Shown piece by piece: positions 12,048 through 20,962 of a stretch of DNA of 64,000 nucleotides. The position numbers and the translations under genes were made by a program. The stretch's first letter is position 1, and each line of letters starts with the position of its first letter. The stretch comes from Pseudomonas syringae CC1557 (GTDB lineage Bacteria; Pseudomonadota; Gammaproteobacteria; Pseudomonadales; Pseudomonadaceae): contig NZ_CP007014.1 of NCBI RefSeq assembly GCF_000452705.1, positions 5,176,501 to 5,240,500 on the forward strand. Reading direction: 5' to 3'. Below the pieces are notes generated by a model. That model ran no database searches and had not been told where the DNA came from. It saw only the letters and a program-made list of their open reading frames with translations.

Positions 12048-13328
12048 TCAGCGCCGGGCTATCAACCGGCCTATCCCGTCCAGCAAGCGCTGCAGCGCAC
12101 CTTGATTGGCTTTCATCACCGCCAGTCCAGCCTCGGCCATACCGCGGGCCAGTTCCGGCTGGTCTATCAGGCGCTGCACGACAGCAGCGAGTGTGGTCGC
12201 GTCACTGACGTCTTCCAGCGCACCGGCATTGCGCAGCTTTTCGGCAATTTCAAGAAAGTTGAAAAGGTGCGGGCCGCTCAGTATAGGTTTGGCCAGCGCA
12301 GCAGGCTCCAACAGGTTGTGTCCGCCGTTGGGCACCAGACTGCCGCCAACGAAGGCAATATCAGCCAGCGCATAGAGAAACAGCAATTCGCCCATGGTAT
12401 CGCCCAGCAGCACCGAGGCGTCTGGCGTGACAGGTTGTTCCGAGGAACGCCTGACGGTGGCAAAGCCCTGCTGCTGACACAGCGCATGCACGCTGCCGAA
12501 GCGTTCGGGGTGACGCGGCACCAGAATCAGCAGCGCATCGGGGTGGCTCGTCAGTAGCGTGCGATGGGCTGAAAGAACGCTTTCGTCCTCGCCAGCATGG
12601 GTGCTGGCGGCGATCCACACCGGACGCCGCGTCGCCTGCCATTGCTCACGCAGTTGCGCAGCGCGCTCCAGCAGTTGCGGGTCGATGCTCAGGTCGAACT
12701 TGATCGAGCCGGTCACCGCAACGCATTCGGGACGCGCACCCAGATCGCGAAAGCGCTGCGCTTCGGCTTCAGTCTGCACCGCAAGCCAGGCCATTTCCGA
12801 AAGCATCGGCCGGGTCAGCCTGGCAAAACGTGCGTAGCCACGCGCCGAACGCTCCGACAACCGCGCGTTGGCCAGCACCACGGGAATCTCGCGCCTGGCA
12901 CACTGATGAATGTGATTGGGCCACAGCTCGGTCTCCATGATGATGCCCAGCCGCGGCTGCACATGATCGAGAAAGCGCCCGGCGGCCCACGGCAGGTCAT
13001 ACGGCAGGTAGCAATGCTGAATGCGCGGCTCGCTGGCGAACAGCGCCTTGATTCGCTCCGAACCTGTGGGCGTCATGCAAGTCACAGTGATCGGCAACTG
13101 CGGGTATTGCGCCAGCAGCGCACGAATCATCGGCGCGGCTGCAATGCTTTCGCCGACCGACACCGCGTGTACCCAGATGCCGCCGTGCTGCATGGCAGGC
13201 AGGCCTCTGGCGAAGCGTTCGCCGATACGCTGGCGATACGCCGGGGCTTTGCGCGCACGCAGCCACAGGCGCAGTGCGACCAGCGGCAGGCCGAGATGAA
13301 ACAGCACGGTATAAAGAGTTCTATTCAT
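12048..13328 (-). CDS. waaA: 3-deoxy-D-manno-octulosonic acid (Kdo) transferase
   Basis: The 426-residue GT30 enzyme adds Kdo to lipid IVA at the inner membrane. It has an N-terminal membrane anchor (TLYTVLFHLGLPLVALRLWL), the RIGERFARG segment, the catalytic-base motif HAVSVGES with a glutamate near residue 60, the strongly conserved IIMETELWPN, and the C-terminal CMP-binding segment GGHNLLEPAALAKP. The P. aeruginosa gene lies at the same position, divergent from the SMR transporter. It starts the pathway that HldE, WaaC, WaaF and WaaL in this window continue. Confidence 0.96.
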   Translation of the reverse strand: MNRTLYTVLFHLGLPLVALRLWLRARKAPAYRQRIGERFARGLPAMQHGGIWVHAVSVGESIAAAPMIRALLAQYPQLPITVTCMTPTGSERIKALFASEPRIQHCYLPYDLPWAAGRFLDHVQPRLGIIMETELWPNHIHQCARREIPVVLANARLSERSARGYARFARLTRPMLSEMAWLAVQTEAEAQRFRDLGARPECVAVTGSIKFDLSIDPQLLERAAQLREQWQATRRPVWIAASTHAGEDESVLSAHRTLLTSHPDALLILVPRHPERFGSVHALCQQQGFATVRRSSEQPVTPDASVLLGDTMGELLFLYALADIAFVGGSLVPNGGHNLLEPAALAKPILSGPHLFNFLEIAEKLRNAGALEDVSDATTLAAVVQRLIDQPELARGMAEAGLAVMKANQGALQRLLDGIGRLIARR

Positions 13329-13397
13329 GGGCGCGGAGTTTATCAGCCCGCCATCACAAGTCGCTAGAATGCGCAGCCTGACGAAAAGGAATGCACC

Positions 13398-13730
13398 ATG
13401 AACGCTTACTACCTATTGGCAATCGCCGTGTGCGCGGAAGTCATCGCCACCACCTCCATGAAAGCGGTCAAGGGATTCAGCACACCCCTGCCCTTGATAC
13501 TGCTGATCACCGGCTACGCGATTGCGTTCTGGATGCTGATTCTGGTGATGCGCACGATTCCGGTCGGCATCACTTACGCCATCTGGTCGGGGATGGGCAT
13601 CGTCATGGTGAGCATCGCCGCGTTCTTTATCTACGGTCAAAAGCTCGATCTGCCCGCGCTATTGGGTATGGGGATGATTGTCGCTGGCGTGGCGGTCATC
13701 CAGCTGTTCTCGAAAACCGCCGGGCATTGA
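13398..13730 (+). CDS. SMR-family multidrug efflux protein
   Basis: The 110-residue protein has four hydrophobic helices. The essential membrane-embedded glutamate sits in helix 1 at residue 13 (YYLLAIAVCAEVIATTSMK). The family motifs GITYAIWSGMGIV in helix 3 and GMGMIVAGVAVIQLFS in helix 4 are intact. SMR proteins are proton antiporters for cationic compounds working as antiparallel dimers. The gene is divergent from waaA and is followed by the FAD oxidoreductase gene, as in P. aeruginosa. Whether it is of the Gdx (guanidinium) or Qac type cannot be settled by eye. Confidence 0.9.
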   Translation: MNAYYLLAIAVCAEVIATTSMKAVKGFSTPLPLILLITGYAIAFWMLILVMRTIPVGITYAIWSGMGIVMVSIAAFFIYGQKLDLPALLGMGMIVAGVAVIQLFSKTAGH

Positions 13731-13743
13731 AAACCTGATCCCT

Positions 13744-13749
13744 TATAAT
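13744..13749 (+). promoter_or_regulatory. Possible -10 element before the FAD oxidoreductase gene
   Basis: A perfect TATAAT stands 30 bases before the ATG at 13779, in the short gap after the SMR gene. No good -35 hexamer lies at the usual distance, so it is a weak candidate for an internal promoter serving the three-gene set 13779-16759. Confidence 0.3.
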
Positions 13750-13778
13750 GCTCGTACTTTTTGCTCACTGAGGTGCTC

Positions 13779-14954
13779 ATGCCATCGGTTATTTCCACTG
13801 ACGTCCTGATTGTCGGGGCTGGCGTAGCCGGTCTCTGGCTCAATGCCCGGTTGCGTCGTCAAGGGTTCTCGACAGTGCTGGTAGAAAGCGCCAGCCTGGG
13901 TGGCGGGCAGAGCCTCAAGTCGCAGGGGATCATTCACGGCGGCGCCAAATACGCACTGCATGGCGCGCTGTCCGGCGCTTCGGAAGCCATCGCCGACATG
14001 CCACGCCGCTGGCGTGAAGCGCTCGACGGCAAGGGCGAGCTGGACCTGTCTGGCGTACGCCTGCTGTCCGAGGCCCATTACCTGTGGTCGCCGGGCACCA
14101 TCGCCGGCAACCTGACCAGCTTTTTCGCCAGCAAGGCGGTGCGCGGCCGCGTGGATCAGGTCAAGGGCGAGCAACTGCCGCCGGCTCTGCAAAACCCGAA
14201 ATTCAAGGGCAAGGTCTATCGACTGGCGGAGCTGGTGGTCGACGTGCCAAGCCTGATCGAACGACTCGCAGAACTGGCGGGCGACAGCCTGTTGGCCGGG
14301 CAGAAAATCGAGCCGCTGTACGAGGCGGATGAGCTGATCGGCCTGCGCGTCGACGGTCGCGATATTCATGCCCAGCGTATCGTGCTCAGCGCCGGGGGTG
14401 GCAATGCCGAGCTGTTGAACGCACTGGGCGTGGCGCAACCGCAGATGCAACGCCGTCCGCTGCACATGGTGCTGGTCAAGGGGCCGACCCTGAAACCGCT
14501 GTTCGCCCACTGCCTGGGCGGCGGGCCCAAGCCGCGCATCACGGTCACCACGCATCCGGCGGCTGATGGCCAGTGCGTGTGGTACCTGGGCGGAGACCTG
14601 GCCGAGGCCGATGGCGTGGCACGCGAACCGGAAGCGCAGATTGCCGTCGCTCGCAAGGAGCTCGAAGCCCTGCTGCCGTGGGTCGACCTGAGCCAGGCGC
14701 AATGGGCGACCCTGCGGGTGGATCGCGCCGAGCCTGCGCAATCCGGGCTAGTGCGCCCGGACAACGCCTTTCTCGACAGCCAGCATCGCCTGATGATCGG
14801 CTGGCCGACCAAGCTCGCCCTGGCACCGGACTTCGCCGATCGGGTCCTGTCCCAACTGTCGCGAGACGGCATCCATCCGACACCGCAAGCACCGCTGGTG
14901 GATGTGCCAAGGCCGCCAATGGCCATACCTGTGTGGGATGAACTGCTGCCATGA
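13779..14954 (+). CDS. FAD-dependent oxidoreductase (DAO family)
   Basis: The 391-residue protein opens with the FAD-binding Rossmann motif VLIVGAGVAGLWLNARLRRQ and ESASLGGGQS. The second nucleotide-contact region RIVLSAGGGNAELL is typical of the D-amino-acid-oxidase/glycerol-3-phosphate-dehydrogenase-like fold. I took the ATG at 13779 (MPSVISTDVLI); the frame extends only to a TTG at 13761. Its stop overlaps the aldo/keto reductase start by four bases (ATGA). The substrate is unknown; the same gene pair is conserved next to waaA/SMR in Pseudomonas. Confidence 0.85.
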   Translation: MPSVISTDVLIVGAGVAGLWLNARLRRQGFSTVLVESASLGGGQSLKSQGIIHGGAKYALHGALSGASEAIADMPRRWREALDGKGELDLSGVRLLSEAHYLWSPGTIAGNLTSFFASKAVRGRVDQVKGEQLPPALQNPKFKGKVYRLAELVVDVPSLIERLAELAGDSLLAGQKIEPLYEADELIGLRVDGRDIHAQRIVLSAGGGNAELLNALGVAQPQMQRRPLHMVLVKGPTLKPLFAHCLGGGPKPRITVTTHPAADGQCVWYLGGDLAEADGVAREPEAQIAVARKELEALLPWVDLSQAQWATLRVDRAEPAQSGLVRPDNAFLDSQHRLMIGWPTKLALAPDFADRVLSQLSRDGIHPTPQAPLVDVPRPPMAIPVWDELLP

Positions 14955-15766
14955 GCCTGAAAACCCTGCACGACCTGCATCGTCCATTAGGCAGCACCGG
15001 CCTGAGCGTCTCGCCGCTGGGGCTGGGCACCGTCAAACTGGGCCGCGACGTGGGCGTCAAATACCCCAGCGGCTTCAAGATCCCCGATGACCAGCAGGCA
15101 CAGATGCTGCTGCGCATGGCCCGCGACATGGGCATCAACCTGATCGATACAGCTCCGGCCTATGGCACCAGCGAAGAACGCCTCGGTCCGCTGCTCCGCG
15201 GGCAGCGTCAGGACTGGGTGATCGTCAGCAAGGCGGGCGAAGAATTCGACAACGGTCAGTCGCGCCACGACTTCAGCGCAGAACACACACGCCGCTCGGT
15301 GGAGCGTAGCCTGAAACGTCTTGAAACTGACTTTCTCGATCTGGTCCTGGTGCATTCGGACGGCAACGATCTGGCGATTCTCAACGACGCAGAGGTGTAC
15401 CAGACACTGGCTGATCTCAAGCGCGAAGGCAAGATCCGTGGCTTCGGTTTTTCCGGCAAGACCGTCGAGGGCGGCCTGCTGGCCTTGCGCGAAGGGGACT
15501 GCGCGATGGTCACTTACAACCTCAATGAACAGGATGAAAAACCGGTTCTGGACTACGCTGCCGCGCACGGCAAAGGCATCCTGGTCAAGAAAGCACTGGC
15601 CAGTGGTCATGTCTGCCTGACACCGGGCATGGACCCGGTACAGGCCAGCTTCCAACTGCTGTTTGGGCATCCGGGGGTTGCCAGTGCTATTGTCGGAACC
15701 ATCAACCCCATGCACCTGGCGCACAACGTTGCAACTGCCGCTGCCGTGATTTGCCGTCAAGCCTGA
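14951..15766 (+). CDS. Aldo/keto reductase
   Basis: The 271-residue protein has the aldo/keto reductase layout: LGLGTVKLGRD at the N terminus, LIDTAPAYGTSEERLG (catalytic Asp and Tyr), IVSKAGEEF (Lys) and LVLVHSDGND (His). The C-terminal NADPH-contact segment is ASAIVGTINPMHL. It overlaps the preceding oxidoreductase gene by four bases, so the two are translated together and may act on related substrates. The substrate is not predictable. Confidence 0.88.
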   Translation: MSLKTLHDLHRPLGSTGLSVSPLGLGTVKLGRDVGVKYPSGFKIPDDQQAQMLLRMARDMGINLIDTAPAYGTSEERLGPLLRGQRQDWVIVSKAGEEFDNGQSRHDFSAEHTRRSVERSLKRLETDFLDLVLVHSDGNDLAILNDAEVYQTLADLKREGKIRGFGFSGKTVEGGLLALREGDCAMVTYNLNEQDEKPVLDYAAAHGKGILVKKALASGHVCLTPGMDPVQASFQLLFGHPGVASAIVGTINPMHLAHNVATAAAVICRQA

Positions 15767-15802
15767 TTGAGGCGGCCGACCCCAACGCAAGAAGGAGCCG
15801 TT

Positions 15803-16759
15803 ATGCCGCGAACACTGATCCGCAAGAACCCCAGCAACTTCAAGACCCTGCCACTGTTCGTCGAGGCCACGCCGGAAAATCTGACCTACCAGAGCGTCGG
15901 CATGCCGATGAACTTCGCGCAGACCTTGCAGCGGCGGCGCAAAATCGACGTGCCGGACACCGAGCGTTTCGCCACCGAACTGGCCAACCTGGGTGTGTCG
16001 GTGCGCCTGACCGTCAGTTGGCAGAACCGCGACTATTGGGTGCTGGTCCGCCAGCGCCGTCAGGACCGTGGCGACGTGGTGCTCAAGCTGATCTCCGGCT
16101 ACGTTCCGGCCCATGAGCTGAGCCTGCCGCTGCACACCGCGATTCAGGAAGTGGCCGAAGAGTGCCTGATCGAAACGCCCCAGGGCTGGCTCAGCGGGCG
16201 CTTCAAGGACACCTGGCTGCCCGCGCCCTATGCCGCAGCGCTGCATTATCGCGAAGCCATGCCCTTTCGCCTGAGCCCGTTGTCCGGCGCGGCACGACCG
16301 GTACGCAGCGGCACCCTTACGCTACTGGAACGGCCTCGGGCCTATGTGCATCTGCCCACCGCGTCGCTGCAATTGATCTACGACATGCGTCTGGAAATCC
16401 CCAAAGAGGCACGCCCGGTCAGCCTGTTTCACGTCGATGAGGCGCTGGAAAACGACGAACTGGTCGCCCGCCTCAATCGCAGCAAGCCTGACCTGTATCT
16501 GATGCCGCTGGAAAACGGAGCGCCGCTGCCCGAGCTGTACACGCTCAAGCGCGACAAGCTGATCCCGGCCCCGACCCGAGGGCTGTATCTGGCAGAGAGT
16601 TTTGCCGCGCAGGACGGCTGGGTGGTGCGCGAAGAACGCATTCGCTGGAAGGACTGGCTGCGTCAGCAGGGCATGACCCCGCCACCGAAAAAAACCGGCC
16701 TCAAACGCCTGACCGGCAAAGCCCGGGAGCTGATACAGGCGATGAGTGGCAGGCTTTGA
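15803..16759 (+). CDS. Conserved Pseudomonas protein of unknown function
   Basis: The 318-residue protein begins MPRTLIRKNPSNFKTLPLFV after an AAGGAG site at good spacing. The frame runs farther upstream, but this start is best supported. There is no signal peptide and no clear membrane segment. The middle part LHTAIQEVAEECLIETPQGW resembles the REXXEE core of a Nudix box (EVAEECLIE) with an atypical context, so a Nudix-like fold is possible but unproven. It follows the aldo/keto reductase by 36 bases and ends next to the heptamer tandem repeat. Confidence 0.75.
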   Translation: MPRTLIRKNPSNFKTLPLFVEATPENLTYQSVGMPMNFAQTLQRRRKIDVPDTERFATELANLGVSVRLTVSWQNRDYWVLVRQRRQDRGDVVLKLISGYVPAHELSLPLHTAIQEVAEECLIETPQGWLSGRFKDTWLPAPYAAALHYREAMPFRLSPLSGAARPVRSGTLTLLERPRAYVHLPTASLQLIYDMRLEIPKEARPVSLFHVDEALENDELVARLNRSKPDLYLMPLENGAPLPELYTLKRDKLIPAPTRGLYLAESFAAQDGWVVREERIRWKDWLRQQGMTPPPKKTGLKRLTGKARELIQAMSGRL

Positions 16760-16821
16760 GCTGCAAGCTGCAAGCTGCAAGCTGCAAGCTTGAAGCTTGA
16801 AGCTTGAAGCTTGAAGCTTGA
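16759..16821. repeat. Heptamer tandem repeat (4 x AGCTGCA + 5 x AGCTTGA)
   Basis: Nine perfect 7-base units fill the gap between the convergent genes ending at 16759 and 16824. The first four read AGCTGCA, the next five AGCTTGA. Units of the same kind appear at 57257-57275 and, inverted, at 58013-58040. AGCTT-containing units are partly self-complementary (GAAGCTTC), so the tract can fold. Confidence 0.95.
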
Positions 16822-16823
16822 GA

Positions 16824-18245
16824 CTACTGGTTACGAATCTTCTCGACGATGGCCGTGGTCGAGCTGTTTTCCACCAGCCCAAGCACCTTCACTTCGCCGC
16901 CGTAGGCCTGGACGATATCGGCACCGACAACCTGCTCGACCCCGTAATCACCGCCTTTGACGAGCACGTCCGGTTTGACGTGAGCGAGCAGGTTTTCCGG
17001 CGTTCCTTCAGGAAAGCTGATCACCCAGTCCACCGCGCCCAGCCCAGCCAGTACCGCCATGCGCCGGTCGACGCTGTTGATCGGACGGCCCGGCCCTTTC
17101 AGGCGGCTGACCGAAGCATCGTCGTTGACCGCAACAATCAGACGATCACCCAGCGCACGCGCCTGTTCCAGATAGGTCACGTGCCCGGCATGCAGAATGT
17201 CGAAGCAGCCGTTGGTGAACACGATCTTTTCCTGGTGCGCACGCGCATCGTCGACGGCCAGCAGCAATTGCTCCAGCCCCAGCACACCGCGCTCTGAGCC
17301 TTCTTCGCGCTGGATGGCGCGACGCAGTTCCGGGGCGCTGATCGCAGCTGTACCCAGCTTGCCGACCACAATGCCTGCCGCCAGATTGGCCAGGGCCACG
17401 GCATGCGGCAGCTCCTCACCCGCCGCAATCGCTGCCGCCAGGGTGGAAATGACTGTATCGCCAGCACCGGTCACATCGAACACTTCGCGAGCACGGGCAG
17501 GCAGGTGAAGCGCCTGTTGATCAGGGCGCAGCAGGGTCATGCCATGCTCGCCACGGGTCACCAGCAACGCACCCAGATCAAGCTCCTGCATCAACTGCGC
17601 ACCTTTGGTGACCAGTTGCGCCTCGTCTTCACAATGTCCGACGATGGCTTCGAATTCGCTGAGGTTCGGCGTAATCAGGCTGGCACCGCGATAGATCGCG
17701 AAGTCCTTGCCCTTGGGGTCGGCGAGCACCGGAATGCCGCGCTTGCGGGCGGCCTGAATCAGCGCCTGATGGTTCTTCAGCGCGCCCTTGCCGTAATCCG
17801 ACAGGACCAGCACCTTGATGCCATCGAGCAGGCTGTAGACCTCTGCACTCAGGGCCAGCGGGTCGGTGTTGAACGGTTCTTCGAAATCGATACGCAGCAA
17901 TTGCTGATGGCGACTCATGACGCGCAACTTGACGATGGTCGGCTGATTGGCGATGCGCTGGAAGCGCGCCAATACGCCCGCCGCTTTCAAGCTGTTGGAC
18001 AGGCTTTCTGCAGCCTCGTCGTCGCCCGTCACGCCGACCAGCGATGCAGGAGCACCCAGGGCTGCGATGTTCAAGGCCACGTTGGCCGCGCCACCGGGGC
18101 GATCCTCGATCTGATCGACCTTGACCACCGGCACTGGCGCTTCAGGGGAAATACGCGAGGTACCACCATGCCAGTATCGGTCGAGCATGACATCGCCGAC
18201 CACCAGGACAGGGGCCTGATCAAAGCGCGGCATGGATAGCTTCAT
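16824..18245 (-). CDS. hldE: Bifunctional heptose-7-phosphate kinase / heptose-1-phosphate adenylyltransferase
   Basis: The 473-residue protein fuses two domains. Residues 1-320 form a PfkB/ribokinase-type kinase with GGAANVALNIAALG and the catalytic anion hole VTGAGDTVIS. Residues 345-473 form a nucleotidyltransferase with TNGCFDILHAGHVTYLEQA (HXGH motif). It phosphorylates D-glycero-beta-D-manno-heptose 7-phosphate and then makes ADP-heptose, the donor for WaaC and WaaF encoded at 40-42 kb. The heptamer repeat lies immediately beyond its stop. msbA is upstream on the same strand with a hairpin between. Confidence 0.97.
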   Translation of the reverse strand: MKLSMPRFDQAPVLVVGDVMLDRYWHGGTSRISPEAPVPVVKVDQIEDRPGGAANVALNIAALGAPASLVGVTGDDEAAESLSNSLKAAGVLARFQRIANQPTIVKLRVMSRHQQLLRIDFEEPFNTDPLALSAEVYSLLDGIKVLVLSDYGKGALKNHQALIQAARKRGIPVLADPKGKDFAIYRGASLITPNLSEFEAIVGHCEDEAQLVTKGAQLMQELDLGALLVTRGEHGMTLLRPDQQALHLPARAREVFDVTGAGDTVISTLAAAIAAGEELPHAVALANLAAGIVVGKLGTAAISAPELRRAIQREEGSERGVLGLEQLLLAVDDARAHQEKIVFTNGCFDILHAGHVTYLEQARALGDRLIVAVNDDASVSRLKGPGRPINSVDRRMAVLAGLGAVDWVISFPEGTPENLLAHVKPDVLVKGGDYGVEQVVGADIVQAYGGEVKVLGLVENSSTTAIVEKIRNQ

Positions 18246-18333
18246 GGAACAACCCGTACTTGAAAAATGGACAGGGGCGGAATCTTAGCACAGGGGTTTG
18301 CAACCGGCAGGCTGTTGAATCGCGCCGCTTAAA

Positions 18334-18360
18334 GGCAGGCGGGCTGCATCAGCCCGCCGG
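18334..18360 (-). terminator. Hairpin downstream of msbA
   Basis: A perfect 9-base stem (GGCGGGCTG at 18338-18346 and CAGCCCGCC at 18350-18358, loop of three) lies ten bases beyond the msbA stop. On the minus strand it is followed by TGCCTTTAAG, a poor T-run, so termination may be partial and some read-through into hldE is possible. Confidence 0.55.
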
Positions 18361-18369
18361 ATAATGAGG

Positions 18370-20172
18370 TCACACCGCGCCGACAGGAGCTGGCTCGTCC
18401 AGTCCCATGGCGTGCAGACGGGCGTAGTAACCGTTCTGCGCAAGCAACTCTGCGTGAGTGCCGCGCTCGACGATCTTCCCGGCATCCATGACCAGAATCA
18501 TGTCGGCCTTCTCGATGGTCGAAAGGCGGTGGGCGATGACCAGTGTGGTACGGCCCTTCATGACGTGATCCAGTGCTGCCTGGATATGCCGTTCGGACTC
18601 GGTATCCAGCGCTGACGTAGCTTCGTCGAGAATCAGCAGCGGTGCGTTCTTGAGCAGTGCGCGGGCTATGGCCAGACGCTGCCGTTGACCACCGGACAAC
18701 AGCACACCGTTTTCACCGACCTGAGTGTCGAACCCCTGCGGCAGCTGGTCGATGAACTCCTTGGCGTAGGCATCAGCAGCGGCCGCTTCGATGTCCGCAC
18801 GCGGTGCACCGGCCAGATCGCCATAGGCAATGTTGTTGGCAATCGTGTCGTTGAACAGCGTGACGTTCTGATTGACCTGGGCAATGTGCCTGCGCAGGTT
18901 ACGCAAACGGTAGTCATTGATCTCGACGCCATCGAGCAAAATGCTACCCATCTCGTGCCCGTAGAAACGCGGGATGAGATTGGCCAGCGTCGACTTTCCG
19001 CTACCGGAACGCCCCACCAGCGCAATCATCTGCCCCGGTGCCGCAGAAAAACTGATGTCGTTCAATACCTGGCGCGCGGTCTGCGGATAGAAGAAGCTGA
19101 GGTTTTTGACTTCCAGGTGACCGGTGACACGATCGCGCTCGATGGTGCCCGTATCGACCTCCTCTTCGACGTCCAGTTGCTCGAAGATACTTTCAGCACC
19201 GGCAACGCCTTTCTGGATGGTCGAACTGACTTCCGACAGCTGACGGATCGGCTTGGGCAACAAACCGGCTGCGGTGATATAAGCCACCAGATCGCCCGCT
19301 GTCGCGTCGCCGCGCAGGAACAGCACCAGAAACATCAGCACCGCCATAGCGCTGTAGATCACCAGTTGCAGCATCGGCGTGTAGATTGCGCCGGTTTTAG
19401 TCATGCGCAGTTGTTTGCGAGTGTTGCTGTCACTGGCCTCGGCGAAACGGTTCTTCTCGTAAGCCTCGCCACCAAAGCTGCGTACCACGCGATAGCCTTG
19501 AATGGTCTCCGACGCGACGTGGGTGACATCGCCCATCGCCACTTGAATCTTCTTGCTCTGCTTGCGGAATTTCTTGCTTGCGCTGCCCACCATGACGGCT
19601 ATCAGCGGCAGGATGGCGAGCATCACCATGGTCAGTTTCCAGTTCATCATCAGCAGGTAGATGAACAGGAACACAACCGTCAGACCTTCGCGAATCACCA
19701 CCTTGATGGCATCGGTGGCAGCACCGGTCACCATGGTGACGTTGAAGGTGATGCGCGAGATCAGATGGCCGGAATTGGTCGTGTCGAAATAACGATTGGG
19801 CAATACCAGCAACTTGTTGAACAGTTCGACGCGCAGGTCATGCACCAGCCCCAGCGAAACCTTGGCCAGAAAGTAGTTACCCAGAAACGAACCAAGCCCT
19901 TGCCAGGCGGCAATCAGGACGATCAGCAGCGGCACCGCCTGCAACAGTTGCAGCTCGCGCAAATAAGGTACGTTGGGAAACAGCACAGCTTCGGGATTGG
20001 TCAGGCCATCGACAAAGTATTTGAGGATGCCGGCGAGCATCGGCTGGGTCGAAGCGAAGATCACGAAACCAATGATGCTGAGCAGGAAAATGCCCACATA
20101 CGGACGCACATAAGACAACAAGCGAAAATAGATTTTCACGCTGGAGGTTGTGGACGATTCGGAGGTTGTCAT
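18370..20172 (-). CDS. msbA: Lipid A-core ABC exporter/flippase MsbA
   Basis: The 600-residue half-transporter has an N-terminal six-helix membrane domain and a C-terminal ATPase: Walker A GRSGSGKST, signature LSGGQRQRLAIARAL, Walker B LLILDEATSALD and the H-loop VIAHRLST. As a homodimer it flips core-lipid A across the inner membrane. Start: the ATG at 20172 (MTTSESSTTSS) gives the family length; the frame reaches 20259 without support. The place between hldE and the kinase-like gene is the normal Pseudomonas context. Confidence 0.96.
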   Translation of the reverse strand: MTTSESSTTSSVKIYFRLLSYVRPYVGIFLLSIIGFVIFASTQPMLAGILKYFVDGLTNPEAVLFPNVPYLRELQLLQAVPLLIVLIAAWQGLGSFLGNYFLAKVSLGLVHDLRVELFNKLLVLPNRYFDTTNSGHLISRITFNVTMVTGAATDAIKVVIREGLTVVFLFIYLLMMNWKLTMVMLAILPLIAVMVGSASKKFRKQSKKIQVAMGDVTHVASETIQGYRVVRSFGGEAYEKNRFAEASDSNTRKQLRMTKTGAIYTPMLQLVIYSAMAVLMFLVLFLRGDATAGDLVAYITAAGLLPKPIRQLSEVSSTIQKGVAGAESIFEQLDVEEEVDTGTIERDRVTGHLEVKNLSFFYPQTARQVLNDISFSAAPGQMIALVGRSGSGKSTLANLIPRFYGHEMGSILLDGVEINDYRLRNLRRHIAQVNQNVTLFNDTIANNIAYGDLAGAPRADIEAAAADAYAKEFIDQLPQGFDTQVGENGVLLSGGQRQRLAIARALLKNAPLLILDEATSALDTESERHIQAALDHVMKGRTTLVIAHRLSTIEKADMILVMDAGKIVERGTHAELLAQNGYYARLHAMGLDEPAPVGAV

Positions 20173-20296
20173 GAGAATCCGTCGTATTAAAAAGAGGCCG
20201 AATTGTATCACAGCAGTTTTCGCGGCTGCCTGCTGCGGTAACATAGGCGGCCCGTCCATTCCCTGGAGTTTCCGGGGCGTAAAAACCGGAGTATCG

Positions 20297-20935
20297 ATGC
20301 AAGCGCTTGACCACGCCCATTATCTTGACCTGGTTCAAGGTGCCGAAGTGCTTGAAGCTGACGGCACGGGTGACAAAGTACTACGCCTGCGTGACGGCTC
20401 GATGTTGAAATTGTTTCGACGTAAACGTTTTGTCAGCTCGGCAGCCTGGTATCCCTATGCGCAGCGCTTCGCAGACAATTGCGTAACGCTGGCCAGCCGC
20501 GACGTCCCGTGCCCGCGCATCCGCACCGTAAGCCGGATCGCAGAGATCGAGCGCGATGCGGTGCATTACGATCCACTGGCCGGGTTTACCCTGCGCCAAT
20601 TGCTGGGCTGCGCGCTCAGCGATGACCGTCTGCGCACGCAGCTAGGGCGCTTCATCGCGAGCCTGCATGAAAAAGGTATCTACTTTCGCTCGGCACACCT
20701 GGGCAATGTGATCCTCACTCCTGAGGGCGAACTGGGTCTGATCGACATCGCCGACATGAAAATCTATCGCCACTCGCTGCGTAAAAGCCTGCGTCTGCGT
20801 AATTTCAAGCACATGCTGCGCTATCAGGAAGACCGCAAATGGCTGCTGGATGATGGCAATCCAGCGTTTCTGGACGGTTACATGAGTGCCCAGTCTACCT
20901 GCGACACCGACGAACTTACCCAGGCAATCAACTAA
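20297..20935 (+). CDS. Kinase-fold protein (toluene-tolerance/LPS-kinase-like)
   Basis: The 212-residue cytoplasmic protein begins MQALDHAHYLDLVQGAEVLE. It has a nucleotide-binding-like N lobe (DKVLRLRDGSMLKLFRRK) and a C lobe with IASLHEKGIYFRSAHLGNVI and LGLIDIADMKIYR. These match the HRD-loop and DFG regions of small LPS kinases, but the catalytic aspartate of an HXD loop is not obvious (FRSAHLGN), so activity is uncertain. A homologue sits in the same gap between msbA and waaL in P. aeruginosa. It is divergent from msbA and ends in a shared bidirectional terminator. Confidence 0.8.
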   Translation: MQALDHAHYLDLVQGAEVLEADGTGDKVLRLRDGSMLKLFRRKRFVSSAAWYPYAQRFADNCVTLASRDVPCPRIRTVSRIAEIERDAVHYDPLAGFTLRQLLGCALSDDRLRTQLGRFIASLHEKGIYFRSAHLGNVILTPEGELGLIDIADMKIYRHSLRKSLRLRNFKHMLRYQEDRKWLLDDGNPAFLDGYMSAQSTCDTDELTQAIN

Positions 20936-20961
20936 AAATGGCCGCTTTCGCGGCCATTTTT
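20934..20961. terminator. Bidirectional rho-independent terminator
   Basis: The sequence has an A-run, ATGGCCGC, a 4-base loop, GCGGCCAT and a T-run. The symmetrical arms with A and T tails serve both the kinase-like gene (plus) and waaL (minus). The kinase stop TAA overlaps the hairpin edge. Confidence 0.93.
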
Positions 20962-20962
20962 G

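Noticed and set aside
14987..16246. 419-codon minus-strand frame across the aldo/keto reductase and next gene
   Set aside because: It runs opposite two supported plus-strand genes and would cross their junction, and its product has no domains.
16759..16821. CRISPR or integrase attachment array in the heptamer tract
   Set aside because: The units are directly adjacent 7-mers without spacers and no integrase gene is present.
18685..20190. 501-codon plus-strand frame opposite msbA
   Set aside because: Antisense shadow; msbA carries every ABC motif, while this frame is rich in His/Gln from the third-position bias and begins in no recognisable leader.
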